Below, piece after piece: positions 7,957-16,790 of a stretch of 50,366 bases of DNA. The DNA lies in assembly GCA_050180235.1 (NCBI GenBank), contig JBFXEJ010000036.1:1-50366 (forward strand), in the 5' to 3' direction. Below the pieces are notes generated by a model. That model did not search any database and had not been told where the DNA came from. It saw nothing but the letters and a program-made list of their open reading frames with translations. How positions within the stretch are numbered: position 1 is the first letter of the stretch; each line of letters begins with the position of its first letter. The position numbers and the translations under genes were made by a program. The stretch is from JAABRU01 sp050180235. GTDB lineage: Bacteria; Desulfobacterota; Desulfobacteria; Desulfobacterales; Desulfococcaceae.

Positions 7957-7959
7957 ATT

Positions 7960-8050
7960 ATACCAATTCTCCATTGATTTTTTCAGAAAATCCCTTCCTG
8001 AGAGAAGCAGGGGTTGTTTCATAAGTATATTTTCAAGGGCGAACCGGTAT
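7960..8050. repeat. ATACCAAT-family element, uninterrupted copy
   Basis: A 91 bp element with ATACCAATTCTCCATTG at the left end and GGGCGAACCGGTAT at the right. It matches both halves of the 34917-35151 copy but lacks the 137 bp insertion found there, so it is the empty-site counterpart. Confidence 0.85.
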
Positions 8051-8316
8051 GATACCAATTCGCTATTGAATTTATACAATAATGTGAGTTGTTTCCTCTG
8101 TGTTCTCTGTGGTTTTTTCTCTCTGTGTCCTCTGTGGGAAACCGAATCATAAGTATATTTTCAATGAAGAATTGGTATGATACCAATTCGCTATTGAATT
8201 TATACAATAATGTGAGTTGTTTCCTCTGTGTTCTCTGTGGTTTTTTCTCTCTGTGTCCTCTGTGGGAAACCGAATCATAAGTATATTTTCAATGAAGAAT
8301 TGGTATGATACCAATT
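8051..8316. repeat. 128 bp ATACCAAT-family unit in tandem
   Basis: The stretch starting GATACCAATTCGCTATTG at 8051 repeats with a 128 bp period at 8179, essentially base for base, and the first ten bases appear a third time at 8307. Each unit contains the CTCTGTGTTCTCTGTGG tract. A reversed, diverged copy of the unit is at 31322-31448. Confidence 0.9.
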
Positions 8317-8452
8317 TTCCATTGATTTGATACAATACCGTCAGTTTTTCCGCTGTTGGGGGGTGTGCAAAAAACCGCTCCGCTTAATTTTTGCACTCCT
8401 CAGGATTTGCATTCCGCATTATATAAAACCAATGGAGAATCGGTAGTATACC
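8309..8452. repeat. ATACCAAT-family element with GCAAAAAACCGCTCCGC core
   Basis: The left end is TACCAATTTTCCATTG and the right end CAATGGAGAATCGGTA. The core holds a hairpin of TGCAAAAAACCGCTCCGC against AATTTTTGCACTCC. A reversed partial copy of the same core lies at about 37715-37808. Confidence 0.7.
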
Positions 8453-8578
8453 AGATTTTGCCAGTATCCGATACAGGGCACCATCATAATCATTATAAAT
8501 GACATATGGTTTATGCAGGGAGAAATCAATGGGGATTTTGATGTATTACACGGTAGGAAATTCCTGCTTTTATAAGTA

Positions 8579-8715
8579 ACTGATCTTACGCCTCTTCATC
8601 ATACCGGCGAAAGCCTGTATCCATAATCATTTGAAATTACCGGATTACGGCTTTCTCCGGAATGACGGGAAATACAGCAGTCTGCCGGGTTCTGAAGGTT
8701 TGGCGTAACATCAGT
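8579..8715. repeat. 137 bp ACTGATNTTACGCC element
   Basis: The ends ACTGATCTTACGCC and GGCGTAACATCAGT are inverted, and the interior carries the CCGGAATGACGGGAAATACAG hairpin. It is the same length and closely similar in sequence to the copy at 34982-35118. To its right is the right half of an ATACCAAT element, so this may be another nested insertion whose left flank has decayed. Confidence 0.8.
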
Positions 8716-8825
8716 TAATAAGTATGTTTTCAATGGCGAATCGGTATTACATCAGTTTTTGTGAAATTTTGCATCTTTGTGGCTGATTTTGCTGAAATTT
8801 TTTCCATATAAATCTGACAATTGCA

Positions 8826-11800
8826 CTATCCCAGCGCATGGATGAATACAGCATCACCGTTCACATGTTTTTCAGCCAGTTCCGGCATACGCCGGTGATG
8901 GGTGAAAAATATCACCTGGGTTTTTGCTGAAAGCCCGGCCAGCACGTCCAGCGCGGCTGCTGCCCGATCATCGTCAAACTGGATAAGAATATCGTCCGCA
9001 ATAAAAGGCAGCGGCTCGTTTTTCTCCATCCACGCCTCCAGCGCAGCCAGACGCAGGGACAGATATAGCTGATCTGCCGTGCCTTCGCTCATGCCCTGCA
9101 CATATACGGCATCCTGTCCGTTGGCCCGGATGCCTGCCAGTACAGGTTCATTTTTCTCATTGAATTCCGCGCGCAGTCCGGAAAAAGAGCCACAGGTCAT
9201 GCGGGAGAAAAATTCACCGGATCTTTTCAGGATGGGCCCCTGATTTTTTTCACGGTAAAGTTCAATTCCCTGTTGCAGGATTACCGATGCCAGCCTAAGC
9301 CGGATATAGTGTTCAGCGTCCCTTTCCATACCGGCCAGAATACTTTGTGCCTGTTCATTGTATTCCGATGCCTTTGCGCTTCCGTTCATCAGGTTCAAAG
9401 CCGCACGTTCGCTGCCAATGGTCTGATCCAAACCGGATTTCCGTTCTTCAATGTCTTTGATTTCTTCTGAAAGACTTTTGATCCGGGGGCCAATGGCATC
9501 AGGATCAGCGTTCCGGGCTTCCAAAATAAATTCTTCAGGCACTGCGCCCCCGCTCAGTCTTCGCAACTGTGCTGCGATCTGTTCCAGTTCCGCCTCAATT
9601 CTCAATCGTTTTGCAGAGCGTTCCTCTGCCAGAGGAAGTTCATCATGGGTTTCACATCCGGCTGTTTCGCACATGGAGCGGAGCCGGGCCTGAATCCGGG
9701 CTTTTTCTTCCTGAGATTTGCGCAGTTTTTCCGCTTCCTGCGCTGCCTGTTTTTTCAGTCCCTCCTGCTCCGTGAGCATTTTCATGGCACGGTTCAGGCG
9801 GTTATTCAATTCAGCAAGAGACTGTTCCGCAGGCAGATTTTCCAGTTCCGGGGCCTCCCTTGCCACCAGAGAAAACACACTGTCACTGAAAGACTCGGCA
9901 TCTCTGTCAATGCCGCGAATGCGGCTGTCCAGCACATCAGCCTCTTTGATTTTGGCAAAAAGTGCCTTGAGGTCTTCCATAACCGCATTGGCCTGGGCCG
10001 GTGTAGCGTCTGCTTCCAGGTACAGAGGACGCAGGGCCTTTGCCCATTCATGCTGCCACAGTGCCAGTTCCTGCGCTGTTGTGTCAGCCCGCATCCGGGC
10101 ATCCAGCAGTTCGGCTTCTCTTTCTTTCCTCTCTTTTTCCAACTGTTTCCGGCCGGTGCGGATCTGATCCAGTCTGTCTGCGGTGCGCAAAGCCCGTGTT
10201 ATCACGCGGGCCAGACTTTCCTCAGTTCCATGCTGCGGAGTTTCTCCCAGAGATTCCAGGCAGTTTTTCAGATCCTTGCGGCATTTGTGAATCAGGTTCA
10301 GGACTTGCTCTGCATTTTCCTTCAGCAAGCGCAGATCCCGCGACTGTGCTGCAATGACTGCCTGTTTCTGCATCCATGCCCGCATTTCCGCAGGTGTCAG
10401 CGGAAAAATGCCGGTTTCTTCCCATACAGTTTCCCATTCCTGCTGTATGCGGACATATTCTTTTTGTGCAGGTTCCTCTTTTTCACTGAAACGAATCAGG
10501 CAGTTTTTTTCCTTTTCCGCTTGTGCAACCAGAGTTGCTTTGCGTGCGGAGCGATTCGCCTCCCGGCGCAGACGATCTCCCATGTTATCAGCCTGCCGGA
10601 CGCTGATTTCATAAGCATCAGTCAGACTTTCTGCCGGAGAAAACTGCTGTGTGAATTCTTTCTCAACTGTTTCAGGAATATCCCTGTTTTCCAGCCTGCC
10701 CCGGATGATCTGCCAGCCTGAATCCCGGAGTTCTCTGCACAAAATCAGGTCTTTTTCCACAGGCACTTCCCCTGCCAGTCCCAGTTCCCGGATTTGGGAT
10801 TCATTTTCCGCAAGCCTGCGCTCTGATTCCTCTTTTTCTTTGTGAATCTGCCTGAGCGATTCCTGCACGGATGAGAATTTTTTTTCAAAAACATCAAGTG
10901 TTTCTGCTACAGGAAGTGGCAGAGATTCCAGTTCTTCCGGGCTTTTTGTCCATAAAGGCAGTTTTTTCAGGGCAGTGTGCAGAGCGTTTTCGGTTTTCCG
11001 GATTTCAGCACACAGATTTTCATGCCTGGCCTCAAGATCTCCCTGTTTTCTGGCATTTTCAATGCGTTCCCGGAGTTCTGCTGTATCTTTTTCTGTTTCC
11101 CCCGCGTGTTCCTCCAACTGCTGCCTTACCTTTTGGACATGACCGGAGAGTTTGGCAATTTCCGCACGCGCACTTTCCCCGCGGGTCATCAGGCGTTCAT
11201 ACCGGGTTCCAAGTTCCTGAATCCGTATAATATCAACTTTTCCCGGGCGCAGTTCCGCAGCCTGTTCCAGACTCATATCCCCCCGGAGATTGCGGAGAAT
11301 TTCATGCGCGTCAGATCGCATACTGATGCGCAGTCCCTCCAGACGCAGCCGATCCTTTCCTGCCTTGATCACACTGCCTCTCTCCTGTATCAGCGAGCTG
11401 ATGGTATCAGCCTGCGCGACAAGACTTTCGGGAATCAGCAGTTTTTCCAGCGATTCACGCAGTTCTTTCAGATGTGCGAGCGAACGGTTTTCCATGCTTT
11501 CAGCCACGCGCAAATCTTCAAATGCAGTGCGCCGTGTATCTGCAAAATCTTCAGGAAGCAGAACAGCATGGGCCAGCGGTTCATATTCTGTAAGCAGTTC
11601 CGAACGGCGGACTATCAGAGGCAGGGATTCGGAAATACGCTCCAGCCGGTTTTTTCCCCGGATTTTGTCTTCCAACTCCTGCTGACATTTTTCTTTTTCT
11701 TTTTGTGCATTGCCCAAAGCCTGATCATGGCTCTCCCATTTCTGCGCTGACAGTTGCGTATCCCTGATGTTTTTCTGCATCTGCCGGAATTCATTGATGG

Positions 11801-12356
11801 CCTCATTGATACGCGGTTTTTGGGCAGATGGTTTGAACAGCGCATTTGCCTCAGCCTCCAGTTCGGCCTGCACCGTGCGGAAACCGGAAATGCCGGAACC
11901 TGCTGCAAACAGACTCTGACCGAGACTGCCTCCGCCCTGAAGGATTTCCTCACCGCCTTCCAAAAGTCCGGAATGATCAATGCCAAACATGGTCTCAAAA
12001 AGTTTTTCATCAGCACCGGACAGAAAGGACTGTAGAAGGCTTTCTTCGATCTGCTCCGCATCAGCCCCGTCCCGGAGCGTATTTGCCCGGCCTTTCCTGC
12101 GCACAAAAGAGATTTCTCTGCCGTCTTTTTTCCGCAGGGTTCCGCCAATGCGCATTTTGGAATGTTTGTGAATGAAATTATCCGGACTGCGATCAGGAAT
12201 GCCAAACAGCATCTGCCTAAGAGCGCGGAGCGCGGAACTTTTTCCTGCCTCATTTGGGCCGTAAATGATGTGCAGTCCCTCATTTCCTGCGCCCAGATCA
12301 AGGCTTTTTTCTGTAAAAGGCCCGAAGGCCGTAAGGTCAAGACGGATGATTTTCAT
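8826..12356 (-). CDS. YhaN-like AAA ATPase (SMC/RecF/SbcC superfamily)
   Basis: 1176 residues. The N-terminal ATPase half carries Walker A GPNEAGKSS (33-41) and a family-typical segment with MFGIDHSGLLEGGEEIL near 125. About 850 residues of heptad-rich coiled coil follow, broken near the middle. The C-terminal half has the signature-like SEGTADQLYLSLRLA (~1080-1095), Walker B FIADDILIQFDDDR (~1118-1131) and the switch His in FFTHHRR. Family knowledge: YhaN proteins normally pair with a YhaO/SbcD-like metallophosphoesterase exonuclease in DNA repair. No such gene is adjacent or in the window. Start ATG with AGGAAAAG upstream. The gene immediately upstream is a chemoreceptor, probably unrelated. 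Confidence 0.88.
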   Translation of the reverse strand: MKIIRLDLTAFGPFTEKSLDLGAGNEGLHIIYGPNEAGKSSALRALRQMLFGIPDRSPDNFIHKHSKMRIGGTLRKKDGREISFVRRKGRANTLRDGADAEQIEESLLQSFLSGADEKLFETMFGIDHSGLLEGGEEILQGGGSLGQSLFAAGSGISGFRTVQAELEAEANALFKPSAQKPRINEAINEFRQMQKNIRDTQLSAQKWESHDQALGNAQKEKEKCQQELEDKIRGKNRLERISESLPLIVRRSELLTEYEPLAHAVLLPEDFADTRRTAFEDLRVAESMENRSLAHLKELRESLEKLLIPESLVAQADTISSLIQERGSVIKAGKDRLRLEGLRISMRSDAHEILRNLRGDMSLEQAAELRPGKVDIIRIQELGTRYERLMTRGESARAEIAKLSGHVQKVRQQLEEHAGETEKDTAELRERIENARKQGDLEARHENLCAEIRKTENALHTALKKLPLWTKSPEELESLPLPVAETLDVFEKKFSSVQESLRQIHKEKEESERRLAENESQIRELGLAGEVPVEKDLILCRELRDSGWQIIRGRLENRDIPETVEKEFTQQFSPAESLTDAYEISVRQADNMGDRLRREANRSARKATLVAQAEKEKNCLIRFSEKEEPAQKEYVRIQQEWETVWEETGIFPLTPAEMRAWMQKQAVIAAQSRDLRLLKENAEQVLNLIHKCRKDLKNCLESLGETPQHGTEESLARVITRALRTADRLDQIRTGRKQLEKERKEREAELLDARMRADTTAQELALWQHEWAKALRPLYLEADATPAQANAVMEDLKALFAKIKEADVLDSRIRGIDRDAESFSDSVFSLVAREAPELENLPAEQSLAELNNRLNRAMKMLTEQEGLKKQAAQEAEKLRKSQEEKARIQARLRSMCETAGCETHDELPLAEERSAKRLRIEAELEQIAAQLRRLSGGAVPEEFILEARNADPDAIGPRIKSLSEEIKDIEERKSGLDQTIGSERAALNLMNGSAKASEYNEQAQSILAGMERDAEHYIRLRLASVILQQGIELYREKNQGPILKRSGEFFSRMTCGSFSGLRAEFNEKNEPVLAGIRANGQDAVYVQGMSEGTADQLYLSLRLAALEAWMEKNEPLPFIADDILIQFDDDRAAAALDVLAGLSAKTQVIFFTHHRRMPELAEKHVNGDAVFIHALG

Positions 12357-12404
12357 TGCTCTTTTCCTGTTTCAGTCCGGATTATCTGTTTCTCCACATA
12401 TGAG

Positions 12405-14183
12405 TTATCTCCCGCTCATGGCAGCGAGTTCTTCAACCATCTGCCGGATATGGAGGCCATCGGCTTTCATTTTTTCCGAAATATCGGATAATTCACTGCT
12501 TTTGACGGAATTTCCCTGCACATTTTTGTCCATTTCCGCAACCGCACGGGCAATCTGCCCAATGCCATGAGCCTGTTCCGCAGAACCTGCGGCCACCTCT
12601 CCGATTTTTTCCCTTACCTTATTGACATCTGTTTTCATTCCGGAGAATTTTTCATTCACCGCACAGACCTGCTCCGAGCCGTCCTGCACCCTGACAAGAG
12701 TGTTTTCAATCAGCATGGCCGTGTTTTTTGCCGCTTCCGCTGAGCGCATGGCAAGGTTCCGCACCTCGTTCGCGACCACGGCAAAGCCTGCACCAGACTC
12801 TCCTGCCCTGGCTGCTTCTATTGCGGCATTGAGAGACAGCAGATTGGTCTGAAATGCAATTTCGTCAATTAGTTTGATAATTCTCCGTGTTTCCCTGCCT
12901 GTGTCAGAGATTTCTGTCATGGACTGTGTCAGCCGCGCTATGGCCGCAGAGGCTTCTTCAAGGCGCTGTCCTGAATCTTTTACGATTCTGTCCGTATCCG
13001 CAGCATTTTCAGCATTGTTTTTTGTCATGGAATCCATCTCTTCCAAAGAGGAAGCTGTTTCTTCCAAAGCTGCGGCCTGCTCTGCCATGTTTTCAGCCAG
13101 ACTCTGACTGCTGGAAAATATCTGACCTGACGAAACCTCCAGATGATCTGATGCGCTCTGAAGTCCTGCAATCACTTTTTTCAATGATGCCATAATATGC
13201 CAGCCCTGCAGCAGGGAAAATGCAAACAGCACTCCGCCTGTCAGAAAAATAATCCCCGCTCCGGTCATAATTCCTTTGGACAGCCTGTTTAACAGAAGTT
13301 CAACATTTTTTTCTGACTGCTGCGATACCTGTCTGTCAATTTCAGCCATGAGTGCGAACAGTCTGTTTTCCTGTTCTTTCAGGTTTTCTCTTTTTGTATT
13401 GAATTGTGCAACAACTGCATGAAACTGCCTTACCGCTTCTCTGTATTTTTCCGTCAGTTCAATCAGTTGCCTGCCGTATTCCGCAATTTCAGGATCAGAC
13501 GCGCTCAGGGTTTTGAGCCGTAACAGCAGATCATCTGTCAGATCAAAAAAAGGTTTAATTTTTTCTTCGCTGTCTTTTGCATAAGTGATTCCTGTTTTTG
13601 CAAAATGCCAGGCAGCCTGGGTAAAGGTTTCCCGATAGCCTGAAATCATGAATGCCACCTGTTCCATCATGACTGTGTTTTTGCCTTCCATTGCCAATTC
13701 GAGTATTTTTCCGGAAACATTTTCGTTGAGAGGCTTCAGGGTGCCATAAAACTGCTTTTCTGCGGCGTCTATGTCCTGTCCCATAAGACTGATTTTTTCA
13801 CAGTCCTGAAAAACAGCCTGAATCTTATCCAAAAAACTGTTCAAAGAATTTTTGAGATCAGAATTGTCTGTTTCATAAATAAGAGCAGATGTTTTTTGAA
13901 CAATATTCCCGCTGTCGGTTTTGAGCTGTTCTTTTTTTCCGTAAAAAACACTCAGCACAAGATTTGCATCGCTGAGTATTTCCGTCAGTTTTCTTCCAAT
14001 ATGCGCATTGGTGGAAAGTTTGCAGGTATTTTCAGAAAACTCTGTTTTCACAACAGTTCTGACATGGTGAAATGCGTACAGCGCAAGGCTGCCTGCAAGG
14101 ATAAACACGCCGAGCATAATCAGATTCATTGACAGAATCTGCTGACGGACAGTTTTTCCCAATAATGAAAAACCTGTTTTCAT
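12405..14183 (-). CDS. Methyl-accepting chemotaxis protein
   Basis: 592 residues. TM1 is about 17-40, a ~250-residue helical periplasmic sensor follows, and TM2 is about 300-325 (IMTGAGIIFLTGGVLFAFSL). A long cytoplasmic signalling domain has its hairpin tip at 441-478 (EIAFQTNLLSLNAAIEAARA), where it contacts CheA/CheW. Methylation regions such as AEQAAALEETASSLEEM are visible. There is no C-terminal CheR-tethering pentapeptide. The start has AAGGAG eight bases upstream. It lies downstream of two periplasmic binding-protein genes, which are candidate ligand-bearing partners; that link is inference. Confidence 0.93.
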   Translation of the reverse strand: MKTGFSLLGKTVRQQILSMNLIMLGVFILAGSLALYAFHHVRTVVKTEFSENTCKLSTNAHIGRKLTEILSDANLVLSVFYGKKEQLKTDSGNIVQKTSALIYETDNSDLKNSLNSFLDKIQAVFQDCEKISLMGQDIDAAEKQFYGTLKPLNENVSGKILELAMEGKNTVMMEQVAFMISGYRETFTQAAWHFAKTGITYAKDSEEKIKPFFDLTDDLLLRLKTLSASDPEIAEYGRQLIELTEKYREAVRQFHAVVAQFNTKRENLKEQENRLFALMAEIDRQVSQQSEKNVELLLNRLSKGIMTGAGIIFLTGGVLFAFSLLQGWHIMASLKKVIAGLQSASDHLEVSSGQIFSSSQSLAENMAEQAAALEETASSLEEMDSMTKNNAENAADTDRIVKDSGQRLEEASAAIARLTQSMTEISDTGRETRRIIKLIDEIAFQTNLLSLNAAIEAARAGESGAGFAVVANEVRNLAMRSAEAAKNTAMLIENTLVRVQDGSEQVCAVNEKFSGMKTDVNKVREKIGEVAAGSAEQAHGIGQIARAVAEMDKNVQGNSVKSSELSDISEKMKADGLHIRQMVEELAAMSGR

Positions 14184-14212
14184 ATCTGCTCCTTATGGAA
14201 ATTCAACGGAAT

Positions 14213-14239
14213 CCCTGACGGTTTTCAAAACCGTCAGGG
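14213..14239. terminator. Hairpin terminator-like palindrome
   Basis: A perfect 13 bp stem, CCCTGACGGTTTT paired with its complement around a single C, 27 bases in all. It lies eight bases past the orphan binding-protein tail (14247-14279) and before the MCP start, so it would end transcription of the binding-protein genes. Related palindromes occur at 42362-42394 and 42534-42566. Confidence 0.65.
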
Positions 14240-14246
14240 TCCGTGA

Positions 14247-14279
14247 TTAATTTTCGCTTTTCACCAGTTCCGCACTGCC
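14247..14279 (-). pseudogene. Orphan C-terminal tail of a third binding-protein paralogue
   Basis: Thirty-three bases encode GSAELVKSEN followed by TAA. The neighbouring gene ends GSAELVRTEN at 14401-14433. Twenty-eight of 33 bases agree and the differences are synonymous or conservative (K/R, S/T), as expected for two diverged coding copies. About 120 bp of repeat sequence separates the two tails. The rest of the third gene is missing. Confidence 0.6.
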
Positions 14280-14400
14280 GTCATACCTACGGAAGTCGGT
14301 ATCCGGAACATGCTGAAAATACCGGATTCCGGCTTTTCCCGGAATGACGGTAAAAACGGATAACTTCCCGATTTTTGAAAAGGGTGCGTAAGGTGAGCGG
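14280..14400. repeat. Decayed CCGGAATGACG-type element
   Basis: The stretch contains the paired segments GGTATCCGGAACATGCTGAAAA and CCGGAATGACGG seen in the ACTGAT-type elements at 8579-8715 and 34982-35118, but its ends are degraded. It separates the orphan tail at 14247-14279 from the intact binding-protein gene. Confidence 0.55.
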
Positions 14401-15408
14401 TTAATTTTCGGTTCTTACCAATTCTGCACTGCCGATGATTTCCGGTCTGGGCCTGATTCCCAATTCTTTCAGGACAGTTACGTTAATCATCCTTTTTCCC
14501 TGATAATTCCTGGTAATGGGGAACTCGGAAACCGGCGTTCCCTGCATGGCTTTGAGCAGCATATTTGCAGATGTTTCCCCCTGCTCCTGTCCGGTTTTGA
14601 CAACAGCACATAATAAACCGGATTTTACAACAGAAATATTTGCTCCGAAGGTGGCTTTGCCGAATGATTTTGCCAAAAAAGGAATCACTTGTTTTTCTTC
14701 AAGAGAGTTCCCTTTTTTGTCCTTTATTCCGACCGTATTATCTATAAAAAGGGCATCACAGGAGTTTTTGAATTCTGTTGCCATTACAAGCGATTCATCA
14801 ATCGTCTTTGCAAATTTAATATCTGCTGATTTTGCAGAATAAGTTTCCCTTTCATTCTGAATTTGCTGATAATAGCCCTGGCTTGTCGGATTATCGCCCA
14901 TGAGATAACCGATGCTGCTGACAGAAGGAACAATCGTCTGTAAGAACGCAATGGATTCTTTGAAATGAATCCGCTCCAGAACTCCCGATACATTTGATGC
15001 CGGATACCCGTATTGTTCCGGTTCGGCATTGACACCGCAGAATATTACGGGGGTTTTTACCTTGTCTTTCAGATACGGAACGACAAACATGACCTGGGCA
15101 TCATCATCGGCAGCAAGTACACCATCCGGTTTGTACTCCAGAAACAGTTCATAGGCTTCTTTTGCTTTCTGTGTTCCGCCTTCGAAATTGTTCCTGGTAT
15201 CCAGATAAAAATACTTCAGTTCACATGTCCGGGCCAGCGTACTGTCTATCGCTTTTTTCATATCAGCTACCCATATCATGTCCTCATGGTAGCTCATCAC
15301 CACCAGCACTTTGAACTTTCTGTTTTCTTCTGCCATAGCCGGATTCAATCCGCATGTCAGGAAAACAGCCAATACCATAAAACAGCAGAAATTTGTCTTC
15401 AGATTCAT
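14401..15408 (-). CDS. ABC-type periplasmic substrate-binding protein, paralogue 1
   Basis: 335 residues of the ABC_sub_bind (TrpX/DUF534-like) family. A signal peptide (FMVLAVFLTCGLNPAMA) precedes EENRKFKVLVVMSYHEDM. The two-lobed fold is marked by PDGVLAADDDAQVMFVVPYL, TPVIFCGVNAEPEQYGYPA and ASNVSGVLER. It binds a small ligand in the periplasm. No permease or ATPase gene is adjacent; instead two chemoreceptors flank the pair, suggesting a sensory role. The start follows CAAGGAG. It lies 17 bases downstream of paralogue 2 and probably arose by tandem duplication. Confidence 0.85.
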   Translation of the reverse strand: MNLKTNFCCFMVLAVFLTCGLNPAMAEENRKFKVLVVMSYHEDMIWVADMKKAIDSTLARTCELKYFYLDTRNNFEGGTQKAKEAYELFLEYKPDGVLAADDDAQVMFVVPYLKDKVKTPVIFCGVNAEPEQYGYPASNVSGVLERIHFKESIAFLQTIVPSVSSIGYLMGDNPTSQGYYQQIQNERETYSAKSADIKFAKTIDESLVMATEFKNSCDALFIDNTVGIKDKKGNSLEEKQVIPFLAKSFGKATFGANISVVKSGLLCAVVKTGQEQGETSANMLLKAMQGTPVSEFPITRNYQGKRMINVTVLKELGIRPRPEIIGSAELVRTEN

Positions 15409-15424
15409 AACAGTCTCCTTGCTT

Positions 15425-16432
15425 TTATTCTTCTGTTTTTACAAACTCAGTTTTTGTCAAGACCTCTGCCTGGGGTTTGATGCCGAGTTCTTTCAAAACG
15501 CTTACATTCAGCACCCGTTTTCCTTCCTGATTCCGGGTAATGGGAATCTGGGAAACCGGCGTTCCCTGCATGGCTTTCAGCAGCATCTGCGCTGCCACTT
15601 CGCCCTGCTCCTGCATCCGCTGAACAACAGAACACAATGCGCCGAGCCTGACCTGATAGGCATTGCTTCCGATAACCGGTTTGCCGAATGCCCTGATAAC
15701 TGTCTTATACATTTTTTTTTCTTTAAGCGGTTTGCCATCCTCTCCGAGCAATCCTTCCAGACCTGTGGCATACAGCATATCACAACTGGTTTTGAATTCC
15801 TCTGCCATTGCAAGCGCTTCTTTGAGGGTTTTCGGATATCTGACTCCGGCAGATATTGCACTGTAAGTATCTGCCTCTTTATCCATCTGTGCTGTCACAA
15901 ATACAGCCAACGGGCTTTCTTTCATAAGAAAACCAATGTGTTTTGCCGATGGAATGAGCTGCTGCACCAAAGATATGGATTCCCTTATGTGCAGCCGTTC
16001 CAGAATGCCGGTGATATTGGATGCCGGATATCCGTATTTTTCCGGTTCGGCATTGACGCCGCAGAATATGACCGGAGTTTTTACACTGTCTTTGAGATAC
16101 GGAACCACAAACATTGCCTGAGCGTCATCATCGGCGATGATAACACCATCGGGCTGGAATTCCTGATACAGGGCAAAAGCCTGTTTGGCTTTTTCAGGCC
16201 CCCCATCAAAATTCATCTTGGTTTGCATAAAAAAATATCTGATTTCACAGTCATTCCCCAAAACAGGTTCAATACCTTCTTTGTAATCCGCCGTGAAGGG
16301 ATGTGACTCCTCATAGCTGAACACCGCCAGAACTTTGAATTTTTTGCTTTCCTGTGCCTCTGCCGGATGCAATCCGCAGGTCAGAAAAACAGCCACTGCC
16401 ATAAAACGGTAAAAATTTGCCTTCAGGTTCAT
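15425..16432 (-). CDS. ABC-type periplasmic substrate-binding protein, paralogue 2
   Basis: 335 residues, the same length and architecture as paralogue 1: signal peptide FMAVAVFLTCGLHPAEAQ, then FKVLAVFSYEESHPF, PDGVIIADDDAQAMFVVPYL and TPVIFCGVNAEPEKYGYPA. The two share long identical blocks in the N lobe and differ most around residues 180-270, the region likely to set ligand specificity. I chose the ATG at 16432 for its AAAGGAG site and the signal peptide; an upstream in-frame ATG at 16549 only adds repeat-derived residues. Confidence 0.85.
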   Translation of the reverse strand: MNLKANFYRFMAVAVFLTCGLHPAEAQESKKFKVLAVFSYEESHPFTADYKEGIEPVLGNDCEIRYFFMQTKMNFDGGPEKAKQAFALYQEFQPDGVIIADDDAQAMFVVPYLKDSVKTPVIFCGVNAEPEKYGYPASNITGILERLHIRESISLVQQLIPSAKHIGFLMKESPLAVFVTAQMDKEADTYSAISAGVRYPKTLKEALAMAEEFKTSCDMLYATGLEGLLGEDGKPLKEKKMYKTVIRAFGKPVIGSNAYQVRLGALCSVVQRMQEQGEVAAQMLLKAMQGTPVSQIPITRNQEGKRVLNVSVLKELGIKPQAEVLTKTEFVKTEE

Positions 16433-16578
16433 AACATTCTCCTTTTGTTTTTGATAGTGGGTCAAATCAGTTGATTCTGAAATTCCCCTCCCCCGGCGGG
16501 ATGGGTCAGGGGAGGGGGAAAATGCCCTGAAGTTATACATTTTTTCCACCCTCCCCGCCCTCCCTCAGTGCAGATCTG

Positions 16579-16686
16579 TTAGGCGATTTCTGAAAATAAA
16601 TATCCCGGTTCAGTTCACAGGCACAGGGCAAAAGCTGGAAGCTTTTGATACTTTGCTGGTATATTTTTTTCTGGAAATCACCTTAA
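16579..16686. repeat. GGTGATTTC-family element, copy 1
   Basis: 108 bp with ends TTAGGCGATTTC and GGAAATCACCTTAA. The core is GGCAAAAGCTGGAAGCTTTTG, a palindrome around AGCTTCCAGCT, with CACAGGCACAGG beside it. It lies between the short MCP and binding-protein paralogue 2. Other copies: 18217-18317, 26745-26844, 29684-29789, 36104-36213, and the longer variant at 19806-19948 and 29788-29929. Confidence 0.88.
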
Positions 16687-16790
16687 TTTCTTTAAAAAAT
16701 TCTCTCCTGAGAGGGCAGGTGGTGCGTTTCAGGGCGCGGTAACAGTTTCGGCTGATCCGATGTTCTGATGTGCATGGTCTCCGCCTTTTT

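Larger units (their letters stand above)
7570..8825. other. 1.25 kb non-coding repeat nest
   Basis: No gene is evident. The region holds at least five short inverted-repeat elements placed end to end: ATACCAAT types at 7723-7827, 7960-8050, 8051-8316 and 8309-8452, an AACTCAAG type at 7831-7956, and an ACTGAT type at 8579-8715. It lies between the unknown secreted protein and the YhaN-like ATPase, whose 3' end faces it. Confidence 0.85.

Noticed and set aside
9645..10721. 358-codon plus-strand frame inside the YhaN-like gene
   Set aside because: Composition (Phe, Cys, Gln, Arg-rich) is typical of the complement of a coiled-coil gene; no motif or ribosome site.
15311..16306. 331-codon plus-strand frame across the binding-protein genes
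   Set aside because: It overlaps two well-supported secreted proteins on the other strand and has no recognisable features.
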